This document shows, piece after piece, positions 46,801 through 58,800 of a DNA stretch of 64,000 nt. The first letter of the stretch is position 1. Every line of letters begins with the position of its first letter. The notes beneath the pieces were generated by a model, which was not told the origin of the DNA, did no database searches, and worked only from the letters and a program-made list of their open reading frames with translations. This stretch comes from Streptomyces yatensis (GTDB lineage: Bacteria > Actinomycetota > Actinomycetes > Streptomycetales > Streptomycetaceae), in contig NZ_CP072941.1 of assembly GCF_018069625.1 (NCBI RefSeq), positions 6,572,001 to 6,636,000 of the forward strand. Reading direction: 5' to 3'. The position numbers were made by a program, and so were the translations under genes.

Positions 46801-49800
46801 TGTTGTCGCTCGCGGATGCGGCGAAGTTGGTGGCGGCGCGTGGCCGTTTGATGCAGGAGCTTCCGGCCGGTGGCGCGATGATCGCGGTGCAGGCGTCGGA
46901 GGACGAGGTGGCGCCGCTGCTCGGTGAGCGTGTGTCGATCGCCGCGCTCAACGGCCCGACCTCCGTGGTCATCGCGGGTGATGAAGACGCGGCGGTGGAG
47001 ATCGCGGCGTCGTTCGAGGCGCAGGGCCGGAAGACCAAGCGGCTGACGGTGAGCCACGCGTTCCACTCGCCGCGTATGGACGGGATGCTGGAGGCGTTCC
47101 GTGAGGTGGCCGAGGGGCTGACGTACGAGGCGCCGAAGATCCCGATCGTGTCGAATCTGACCGGTGGCGTGGTGTCCGCCGAGGAGATCACGACCGCTGA
47201 CTTCTGGGTGCGCCACGTCCGCGAAGCGGTCCGCTTCCTGGATGGCGTCCGGACCCTCGAAGCGCGCAACGTCACCACGTTCATCGAGCTGGGCCCCGAC
47301 GGAGTCCTGACCGCGATGGCGCAGGAGTGTGTGACCGACGCCGGGCCGGACGCCGCGTTCGTCTCCGTGCTGCGCAAGGACCGTCCCGAGCCCGAGGCGC
47401 TGACCATGGCCGTGGCACGGGCGCATGTGCGCGGTGTGGCCGTGGACTGGTCGGCCTTCTACGCCGGGACCGGAGCCACCCGACTGGCGCCGGACGAGCT
47501 GGCCGAGCTGCCCACGTACGCCTTCCAGCGGCAGCGCTACTGGCCGAAGGTCTCGTCGCTGTTCCTCGGTGACGTGGCCGCGGTCGGGCTGGGCGAGGCC
47601 GAGCATCCGCTGCTCGGTGCCAGCGCCGAACTGCCCAGCGCGGACGGGATGTTGTTCACCGGACGGCTGGCGCTGTCCACGCACCCGTGGCTGGCCGATC
47701 ACACGATCATGGACACCGTGCTGCTGCCGGGCACCGCGTTCGTGGAGCTGGCGGTCCGGGCCGGTGACCAGGTCGGCTGCGAGGTGCTGGAGGAGCTGAC
47801 CCTCGAAGCGCCGCTGGTCCTGGCCGAGGACGGGGGCGTCCAGCTGCGGCTGTGGGTCGGCGCGGCCGATGACACCGGCCGCCGCCCGCTGGAGCTGCAC
47901 TCCCGGGCCGAACACCTGTCGGCCGAGGAGCCGTGGACCCGGCATGCGTCCGGTGTCCTGGCGTCCGGCGATGCGCCGGAGGCGTCCTTCGAGCTGACCG
48001 CATGGCCTCCGGCGGACGCCGCCGAGGTGGAGGTCGGCGACCGTTACGCCGAGCTGCGGGACGTCGGTTTCGCGTACGGCCCCGCGTTCCAGGGGCTGCG
48101 CAAGGCATGGCGGCGCGGTGGCGAGGTGTTCGCCGAGGTGGCGCTGGACGAGGACACGGCCGAGGAGGCCGCCGCGTTCGGGCTGCACCCGGCGCTGCTG
48201 GACGCCGCGTTGCACGCGCTCGGCCTGGCCGGGCTCGGCGGCACCGAGACCGAGGGGCGGCTGCCGTTCGCCTGGACCGGGGTGTCGCTGTACGCGAGCG
48301 GCGCGGCCACGCTGCGGGTGCGGATGGCCGCCGTGGGCGGCGACGGCGTCCGGCTGGAGATCGCGGACGCCACGGGCGCCCCGGTCGCGGCCGTGGACTC
48401 GCTGGTGCTGCGCCCGGTCGCGGCCGAGCAGCTGCGGAGCGCGCGGACGGCGTACCACGAGTCGCTGTACCGCGTGGAGTGGACGACGGCCGGGCTGGTG
48501 GACGCCACCGGGGCGGACGTTGCGACCGACGGCCGCTGGGCGGCGCTGGGCACGGACACGTTGGGGCTGGGCGCCCCGGCGTACGCGGACTTGGCGGCAC
48601 TGGGCGAGGCCGTCGATTCCGGCGTGGCGCTGCCGGAGTACCTAGTGGTGTCCCTGGCACACGAAGCCCATGTGGACGCGGCACTTGAAGGCCCAGGTGG
48701 GGCACATCAAGCCCGTCCGGCGATTGAGGACACGCCCGAAGGGCGTGCCGGGGCACCGGCCGGGACACTTGAAGCCCGTCCGGCGTTTGAGGGCCGGGGC
48801 CTTGGGGCGGAGCCCCACCACGCGGCGGAGCCGCATATTGATGCTGCGGGAAGGGGCGGGGTCGGGGAATCCCCCTCGCCCGCCACCACGGCGCACCAGG
48901 CCACCACTCAGGTGCTGGACCTGCTGCAGCAGTGGCTGGCCGACGACCGCTTCACGGACTCACGCCTGGTCCTGCTGACCTCGGGCACCGTGGCCACCGA
49001 GCCCGGTGAGCCGGTGACGGACCCGGCAGGCGCGGCGGTCCACGGTCTCGTGCGCTCGGCACAGTCCGAGAACCCGGACCGCCTCGTCCTGATCGACCTC
49101 GACAGCCACCACGACACACGGGCCGCACGATCCGCGCTGCCCACAGCCCTCGCAAGCGGGGAGCCCGAGGTCGCAGTGCGGCAAGGCGTCCTCAAGACCC
49201 CACGCCTGGCCCGCGCCGCGTCAACGGCCGACAGCGAGACGACGGAGTGGAACCCGGACGGCACGGTGCTGGTCACCGGCGCCTCCGGTTCGCTGGGCGG
49301 CCTGTTCGCCCGCCACCTCGTGGCGGAGCGCGGCGTACGGCAGCTCCTGCTGCTCAGCCGCCGTGGCGACCGAGCACCAGGCGCGACCGAACTCACGGCC
49401 GAGCTCACCGAGTTGGGCGCGAACGTGCGCTGGGCCGCCTGCGATGTGGCGGACCGGGACGCGCTCGCCGCGGCCCTCGCCACCATCCCCGCCGAGCATC
49501 CGCTCACCGCCGTCGTGCACACGGCAGGCGTGCTGGACGACGGCGTGATCGGCTCCCTCACCCCCGAGCGCGTCGAAACCGTCATGCGCCCGAAGGCGGA
49601 CGCGGCCTGGAACCTGCACGAGCTGACCCGCGACCAGGACCTCTCGGCGTTCGTACTCTTCTCCTCGGCCGCCGGTGTCTTCGGCGGCCCCGGCCAGGGC
49701 AACTACGCGGCCGCCAACGTCTTCCTGGACGCCCTCGCCCAGCACCGCGCCGCGCAGGGCCTGCCGGCCACCGCGCTGGCGTGGGGCCTGTGGGCCGGTG

Positions 49801-52800
49801 GCGGCATGGGCGAGACCCTCGACGAGGCCGACATCACGCGGATGCGGCGGGCCGGAGTGCCCCCGCTGCCGGTGGCGGAGGGACTGCGGCTCTTCGACGC
49901 GGCGCTGACCGTCGACGAGGCGTCGCTGGTGCCGATGCGCCTGGACCTCACGGCGCTGCGCAACCAGCCCGCCATCTCGCCGCTGCTGCGCGGCCTGGTG
50001 CGGGTCCCGGCGCGGCGCGCGGTGGACGCGGTCGCGGCGGGCGGCGAGACCGGCCTGGCCGGGCGGCTCGCCGGGCTGAGCACGGCGGAGCAGGAGCGGC
50101 TGCTGCTGGACCTGGTCCGGGCGCAGGTGGCGACCGTACTCGGCTACGCGGGTGCGGAGACCATCGGCTCCGGGCGGGCGTTCAAGGATCTGGGCTTCGA
50201 CTCCCTGACAGCCGTTGAGCTGCGCAATCAGCTCAACGCGGTCACCGGGCTGCGGCTGCCCGCGACGCTCATCTTCGACTATCCGGACCCGCAGGTCCTG
50301 GCCCGCCACCTGCGGACCGAGCTGGTGGGCGAGGAGTCGGCGGAGGTGCACACCCCGGTCCCGGTGACGGCCGTCACCGAGGACGAGCCGATCGCCATCG
50401 TCGGGATGAGCTGCCGCTACCCGGGCGGGGTCACCACCCCCGAGGAGCTGTGGCAGCTCGTCATCGGCGCCACCGACGCCATCTCCGACTTCCCCGTCGA
50501 CCGTGGCTGGGACCTCGACGCGCTCTACAGCGACGACCCCGACCAGGTGGGCACCAGCTACACCCGCGAGGGCGGCTTCCTGCACGACGCCGCCGACTTC
50601 GACCCGGACTTCTTCGGGATCAACCCGCGCGAGGCCATGGCGATGGATCCGCAGCAGCGGCTGCTGCTGGAGACGTCGTGGGAGGCGTTCGAGCGCGCGG
50701 GCATCGACCCGGCGGCCGTACGCGGCAGCAAGACCGGTGTCTTCGCGGGCGTCATGTACCACGACTACCTGACCCGGCTGACCGCCGTCCCCGAGGGGCT
50801 GGAGGGCTACCTCGGCACGGGCGGCGCGGGTTCCATCGCCTCGGGCCGGGTGGCGTACACCTTCGGGCTCGAAGGCCCGGCCGTCACCATCGACACGGCG
50901 TGCTCGTCGTCGCTGGTGGCACTGCACCTGGCCGCTCAGGCGCTGCGCAACGGCGAGTGCTCGCTGGCGCTGGCCGGTGGTGTGACCGTCATGGCCACCC
51001 CGGACACGTTCATCGACTTCAGCCGCCAGCAGGGGCTGTCCACCGACGGCCGCTGCAAGTCCTTCGCGGCGTCGGCGGACGGCACCGGCTGGGCCGAGGG
51101 CGCGGGCATGCTGCTCGTGGAGCGGTTGTCGGACGCGCGGCGCAACGGCCACCGCGTCCTGGCGATCGTGCGGGGCTCGGCCATCAACCAGGACGGTGCG
51201 TCCAACGGCCTGACGGCGCCCAACGGCCCGTCCCAGCAGCGCGTCATCCGCGACGCGCTGACCAGCGCCCGCCTCACCACCGCCGATGTCGACGTGGTGG
51301 AGGCGCACGGCACCGGCACGACGCTGGGCGACCCGATCGAGGCCCAGGCGCTGCTCGCCACCTACGGCCGCGGCCGGCCGGAGGGGCAGCCGCTGTGGCT
51401 GGGCTCGCTGAAGTCCAACATCGGCCACACCCAGGCCGCCGCGGGTGTCGCGGGCATCATCAAGATGATCATGGCGATGCGGCACGGCGTGCTTCCGCGG
51501 ACGCTGCACATCGACGAGCCCACCCCGCATGTTGACTGGTCGGCGGGGGACCTGGAGCTGCTGACCGAGGCCCGGCCGTGGCCGGAGCTCGGCCGGCCGC
51601 GCCGGGCGGCCATCTCGTCGTTCGGCGTGAGCGGCACGAACGCGCACACGATCATCGAGCAGCCCCCGGCCCCCGAGGAGATCCCCGCGACCGCTCCGGT
51701 GGCGGAGCTGCCGACGGTGCCGTGGGTGCTCTCGGGCAAGTCCGAGGCCGCCCTGCGCGGCCAGGCCGAACGGCTCCTCGCCCACCTCGGCACCCACTCC
51801 GGCCTGGACATCACCGACGTCGGCTACACACTGGCGACGGGCCGGGCGGCGCTGGAGCGGCGCGCGGTCGTCGCCGGCGAGGACCGGGACGGGCTGCTGT
51901 CCGGCCTGGAGGCGCTGGCGCGCGGCGAGTCGGCCGCGGGGCTGGTCCAGGGGACGGTGGCCGAGGGCGGCAAGGTGGCGTTCCTGTTCACCGGGCAGGG
52001 CAGCCAGCGGCTGGGGATGGGGCGTGAGCTGTACGACGCCTATCCGGTGTTCGCGGAGGCGCTGGACGCGGTCTGCGATGAGCTGGACGCGCATCTGGAA
52101 CGCCCGCTGAAGACCGTGCTGTTCGGGGAGGACGCGGAAGCGCTGGACCGGACGGGGTTCACCCAGCCTGCGTTGTTCGCGGTTGAGGTGGCGTTGTTCC
52201 GGCTGGTGGAGGCATGGGGGCTGCGGCCCGACTTCCTCTCCGGGCATTCCATTGGTGAGCTGGCCGCCGCGCATGTGGCGGGTGTGTTGTCGCTCGCCGA
52301 TGCGGCGAAGTTGGTGGCGGCGCGTGGCCGGTTGATGCAGGAGCTTCCGGCCGGTGGCGCGATGATCGCCGTCCAGGCGTCGGAGGACGAGGTCACGCCG
52401 CTGCTGACCGACCGTGTGTCGATGGCCGCGCTCAACGGGCCGACGTCGGTCGTCATCGCGGGTGATGAGGACGAGGCGCTGCAGATCGCGGCGGGCTTCG
52501 AGGCCCAGGGTCGTAAGACCAAGCGGCTGACGGTGAGCCATGCGTTCCACTCGCCGCGCATGGACGGGATGCTGGAGGCGTTCCGGGAGGTGGCACAAAG
52601 CCTCTCGTACGAGGCTCCGCGCATCCCGATCGTCTCCAACCTGACCGGCAACGTCGTCTCCGCCGAGGAGATCACCAGCCCCGACTTCTGGGTGCGCCAC
52701 GTCCGCGAGGCGGTCCGCTTCCTCGACGGCGTACGGACGCTCGAAGCCCAGGGCGTGACCACCTACGTCGAGTTGGGCCCCGACGGTGTCCTCACCGCCA

Positions 52801-55800
52801 TGGCCCAGGAGTGCGTCACCGGCGATGCCGCCGCCTTCGTCTCGGCGCTCCGCAAGGGACGTAACGAACCGGGGGCGATGACCACTGCCCTCGCCACCTT
52901 GCACACCCGGGGGCTCGCCCTGGACTGGTCGGCGTTCTTCGCCGGTACGGGAGCCCGCGCCATCGAGCTGCCGACCTACGCCTTCCAGCGGCAGCGCTTC
53001 TGGGTGGAGAACCCGGAAGAGGCCCGCGAGGCCGTCGCCGCCATGGATTCCGTGGACGCGCGATTCTGGGAGGCCGTCGAGCGCGAGGACTTGGAGGCCC
53101 TGGCCGGGACACTCCAGTCCGAGGACGCCGACGCGCTCTCCTCGCTGGGCGCCGTGCTGCCGGTGCTGTCCTCGTGGCGGCGCCGCCAGGGCGAGCGGTC
53201 CACCGTGGACGCGTGGCGCTACCAGGTGACCTGGAAGCCGGTGGCCGCCCGCGCCGAGGCGGCGCCGACCGGCCGCTGGCTGGTCGTCACCACCGCTGAA
53301 GAGGCGGACGGCGCGCTGGCCGAGGGTGTCGTACGGACGCTGTCCGCACGCGGCGCCGAGGTCCAGCGGGTCGAGCTGGCGGCCACGGACCGTACAGGCA
53401 TGGCCGAGCGGCTGGCCGAGGCGGTCGCCGACGCTCCGCCGGCCGGGGTGTTCGCGCTCCCGGCCCTGGCCGAGGGCGCCGACGGGCTGGTCAGCACGGC
53501 CGCCCTGGCGCAGGCGCTGGGCGATCTGGGCGTGGACGCGCCGCTGTGGGTCGCCACCCGCGGCGCGGTCTCGACCGGCCGCGCGGACGGTCCGGTGGAC
53601 CCGTCGCAGGCCCGGGTCTGGGGCCTGGGCCGGGTCGCGGCCCTGGAACTGGCCGAGCGCTGGGGCGGTCTGGTCGATCTGCCGGAGACGGTGGACGACC
53701 GGGCGCTGTCGCGACTGGCGGGCGTGCTGGCCGGTGGCCAGGGCGAGGACCAGGTGGCGGTGCGCGCCTCCGGCGTCTTCGGCCGCCGGCTGACCCGGTC
53801 CGCCAACGCCGGGGGTGGCCGCGACTGGCGGCCGGGCGCGGGCTCGGTCCTGGTGACCGGCGGGACGGGCGCGCTGGGCGCGCATGTGGCCCGCTGGCTG
53901 ATCGACAAGGGCGCCGAACACGTCGTGCTCACCAGCCGCCGTGGCCTCGACGCCCCCGGCGCGGCCGAACTGCGGGACGAACTCACCGCCTCGGGCGCCA
54001 GGGTCACCGTCGCGGCCTGCGACGCCGCCGACCGCGAGGCGCTGGCCGCACTGGTGGCCGGGCTTCCGGCCGAGCTGCCGCTGACGGCGGTGGTGCACGC
54101 GGCCGGGGTGCTGGACGACGGCGTTCTGGAGTCGCTGACCCCCGAGCGCTTCGCCTCCGTCCTGCGCGCCAAGGCCGATGCCGCCGCCAATCTGCACGAG
54201 CTGACGCGGGACCTGGACCTGACGGCCTTCGTCCTGTTCTCCTCGTTCGCGGGCTCGATCGGCGCCGCGGGTCAGGCCAACTACGCGGCCGCGAACGCCT
54301 TCCTGGACGCGCTCGCCGAGCGCCGCCGGGCCGAGGGCCTGCCCGCCACTTCGGTGGCCTGGGGCCCGTGGGCCGAGGGCGGGATGGCCGCGGACGACGC
54401 GCTGGAGCAGCGCATGCGCCGCGCCGGTGTGCCGCCGATGGCGGCGGACCTGGCCATCGCCGCGCTGCAGCGGGCGCTGGACCTGGACGAGACCGCGGTG
54501 ACGGTCGCGGACATCGACTGGGAGCGGCTGGCCCCCGGCTTCACCGCCTCCCGGCCGAGCCCGCTGCTGCTGGAGCTGCCCGAGGTGCGTACCGCGCTGG
54601 AGGCCGACGGCGGGCGGACGGCCCGTACCGCCGGTGGCGGCGCGGACGAGTCCTCGCTGGCCCAGCGGCTCGCGGCGGTCCCGGCGGCCGAGCGCGAGCG
54701 GATGCTGCTGGACCTGGTGCGCTCGGCCGTGGCCGATGTGCTGGGCCACTCCGACGCGGAGGCGGTGGAGGCCGACCGGGCGTTCCGGGATCTGGGCTTC
54801 GACTCGCTGACCGCCGTCGAGCTGCGCAACCGCATGAACACCGTGACCGGGCTGCGGCTGCCGCCCACGCTGGTGTACGACTACCCGTCGTCCTCGGCGC
54901 TCGCCGCCCACCTCCGCACGGAGATCCTGGGCGAGGAGAGCGCGGCCGGGGCGGTCGCGGGTGTGCCGTCCACGACGGTGGCCGTCGCCGATGATCCGAT
55001 CGCGATCGTCGGGATGAGCTGCCGCTTCCCGGGCGGTGTGCGGTCGCCGGAGGAGCTGTGGCGGCTGCTGGTCTCCGGGCAGGACGCCGTGACGGGCTTC
55101 CCGGCCGACCGCGGCTGGGACCTGGAGGCGCTGTACGACCCGGACTCCGCCACCGAGAACACCAGCTATGTCCGCGAAGGCGGATTCCTGGCCGACGCCG
55201 GGGACTTCGACGCGGCGTTCTTCGGTATCTCGCCGCGTGAGGCCTTGGCGATGGACCCGCAGCAGCGGTTGCTGCTGGAGACGTCGTGGGAGGCGTTCGA
55301 GCGGGCCGGGATCGACCCGACGACGCTGCGCGGCCAGCAGGTCGGTGTGTTCGCCGGTACCAACGGCCAGGACTACATGTCGCTCGTCCTCCACTCGCCG
55401 GACGGCGGCGATGGCTTCATGGGGACGGGCAACGCGGCCAGTGTGATGTCGGGCCGGGTGTCGTACGCGCTGGGGCTCGAAGGCCCCGCGGTGACGGTGG
55501 ATACGGCCTGTTCGTCGTCGTTGGTGGCGTTGCACTGGGCGATTCAGGCGTTGCGGGCGGGTGAGTGCTCGTTGGCGCTGGCCGGTGGTGTGACGGTGAT
55601 GTCGACGCCGGGTTCGTTCGTGGACTTCAGTCGTCAGCGTGGGCTGGCGGAGGACGGTCGGATCAAGGCGTTCGCGGCGGGTGCGGATGGCACGGGCTGG
55701 GGCGAGGGTGTGGGCATGCTGCTCGTCGAGCGGCTGTCGGACGCCCGGCGCCATGGCCATGAGGTGCTGGCGGTCGTGCGCGGCTCCGCGATCAACCAGG

Positions 55801-58800
55801 ACGGTGCGTCCAATGGTCTGACGGCGCCGAACGGTCCCTCGCAGCAGCGGGTGATCCGGCAGGCGCTGGCGGGTGCGGGTCTGTCCGCGTCCGAGGTGGA
55901 CGCGGTCGAGGCGCACGGCACCGGTACGACGCTGGGCGACCCGATCGAGGCGCAGGCCCTGCTGGCCACCTACGGCCGGGAGCGGGACCCCGAGCGGCCC
56001 CTGCTGCTCGGCTCCATCAAGTCCAACATCGGGCACACGCAGGCCGCGGCCGGTGTCGCCGGGGTGATGAAGATGGTGCTGGCGCTGCGGCACGGTGTGC
56101 TGCCGCCGACCCTGCACGTGGACGAGCCGACGCCGCATGTCGACTGGTCCGCCGGGGAGTTGGAGCTGCTGACCGAGGCGCGGGAGTGGCCGGAGACCGG
56201 CCGTCCGCGCCGGGCCGCGGTCTCCGCGTTCGGCATCAGCGGCACCAACGCGCACACCCTGCTGGAGCAGGCCCCGGAGGCGGAGGAGAAGCCCGCCGTC
56301 GCTCCGGCGGTGGAGCTGCCGACGGTGCCGTGGGTGCTGTCGGGCAAGTCCCCGGCCGCCGTTCGCGGCCAGGCCGAACGGCTCCTGGCCCACCTCGGCG
56401 GCGGGACCGCACCGGCCGCCACCGATGTGGCCTACTCGCTCGCCACGACCCGCGCCGCCCTGGACCACCGGGCCGTGCTCACCGCGGACGGCGGGGACGG
56501 GCTGCCGGCCGGTCTCGCGGCGCTGGCGCGGGGCGAGTCCGAGGTGCCGGGCCTGGTCGAGGGCTCGGTGGCCGGTGGCAAGGTGGCGTTCCTCTTCACC
56601 GGACAGGGCAGCCAGCGGCTCGGCATGGGCCGTGAGCTGTACGACACCTTCCCGGTGTTCGCGGACGCGCTGGACGAGGTGTGCGCCCACCTGGACGCGC
56701 ATCTGGAGCGGCCGCTGCGGGAGGTGCTGTTCGGCGACGACGCCACCGCACTGGACCAGACGGGGTTCACCCAGCCCGCGCTGTTCGCGGTCGAGGTGGC
56801 GCTGTTCCGACTGGTGGAGGCCTGGGGTCTGAAGGCGGACTTCCTGTCCGGCCACTCGATCGGTGAGCTGGCCGCCGCGCATGTGGCGGGTGTGTTCTCG
56901 CTCGCGGACGCGGCGAAGCTGGTGGCGGCGCGTGGCCGGTTGATGCAGGAGCTGCCCGCCGGTGGCGCGATGATCGCTCTCCAGGCGTCCGAGGACGAGG
57001 TGGCGCCGCTGCTCACCGAGCGGGTGTCGATCGCCGCGCTCAACGGGCCGACGTCGGTCGTGGTCGCGGGTGATGAGGACGAGGCTGTCGCGATCGCCGC
57101 GGCGTTCGAGGCGCAGGGCCGTAAGACCAAGCGCCTCACCGTGAGCCACGCGTTCCACTCGCCGCGTATGGACGGCATGTTGGACGCGTTCCGCGACATC
57201 GCGGAGGGGCTGACGTACGAGGCCCCGCGCATCCCCATCGTGTCCAACCTGACCGGCGAGCTGGTCTCCGCCGAGGAGATCGCCGGCCCCGGCTTCTGGG
57301 TGCGCCACGTCCGGGAGGCCGTGCGCTTCCTCGACGGCGTCCGCACCCTCGAAACCCGGGGCGTGACCACCTTCGTGGAGCTGGGCCCCGACGGTGTCCT
57401 CACCGCCATGGCCCAGGACTGCCTGGCCGGGCCCGACGCGGCCGAGCTGCTGCCCGCGCTGCGCAAGGGCAGGCCGGAGGCCGAGGCGCTGACCGGCGCG
57501 CTGGCCCGGCTGTACGTCCGTGGCCTGGCACCCGACTGGGAGGCGTTCTTCGCCGGTACGGGTGCGCGGAAGGTCGCGCTGCCGACGTACGCCTTCCAGC
57601 GCAGCCGCTACTGGGTCGACGCCCAGCTGAGCCTGGACGAGGTCGCCTCGGCGGGGCTCGGCTCGGCCGGTCACCCGCTGCTGGGCGCGGCGGTGGAGCT
57701 GCCCGACGCGGACGCGTATGTGTTCTCCGGGCGGCTGTCGCTCGCCTCGCACACATGGCTGGCGGACCACACGGTCGCGGACACGGCCGTGCTGCCCGGC
57801 TCCGCGTTCGTGGAGCTGGCGGTGCGCGCCGGGGACCATGTGGGCTGTGGGCTGCTGGAAGAGCTGACCCTGGACGAGCCGCTGATCCTGCCGGAGCGCG
57901 GCGGGGTGCGGCTGCGGGTGTCGGTCGGTGAGCCGGATGCCGATGGCCGTCGCCCGCTGGGTGTGTACGCGCGGGACGAGCGCGCGGAGGCGGACCGGCC
58001 GTGGACCCGGCACGCCGCCGGTGTGCTCGCTTCCGGCGAGGCCCTGGCGGGTGACGCCCTGGCGGGCGTGGCCCCGGCGGGTGGCGGCGTCGAGTCGCTG
58101 TCCGTGTGGCCGCCCGCCGACGCGGAAGCGGTCGACACCGATGAGCTGTACGCGAGCATGGCGCGCGCCGGACTGCTGCACGGTCCCGCGTTCCAGGGCC
58201 TGCGCCGCGTCTGGCAGCGTGGCGAGGAGCTGTTCGCGGAGGTCCGCGTCGCGGCGGAGCGGCAGCCCGAGGCCGCCCGCTTCGCCCTGCACCCGGCCCT
58301 GCTGGACGGTGCGCTGCAGCCGCTCGCGCTGGGCGCGGGCGGTGCCGCGGTGGCGCGCTCCTGGCGTGGGGTGAGCCTGTACGCGGTCGGCGCGGAGGCG
58401 CTGCGCGTGCGGCTGGCGCTGACCGAGGACGGCGCGGTGTCGATGGTGGCGGCCGATGAGACGGGTGCGCTCGTCGCGTCGGTGGACGCGCTGGAGACCG
58501 GGGCGCTGGAGGTGGACCGGATCGCCGGTGCGACCGCCTCCGACCGCCATGAGTCGCTGTTCCGCATCGACTGGGCGCCGGTGGCGGCACCCTCGAAGGA
58601 GCTCTCAACGGCCACCTCGCAGGGGCCTTCGCGGACCGGGGCGGCGGGCTTCGCCGTCATCGGCGGCGATGAGCTCAAGCTCAGCGTGGCCCTGGAGACG
58701 GCCGGGTTCCGCGCCGCGGTCCACGACGACCTCGGCTCGCTGAACGCGGCGGTCGAGGCGGGCGAGGCCGTGCCGGACACCGTACTGGTGCCGTTCCCGC

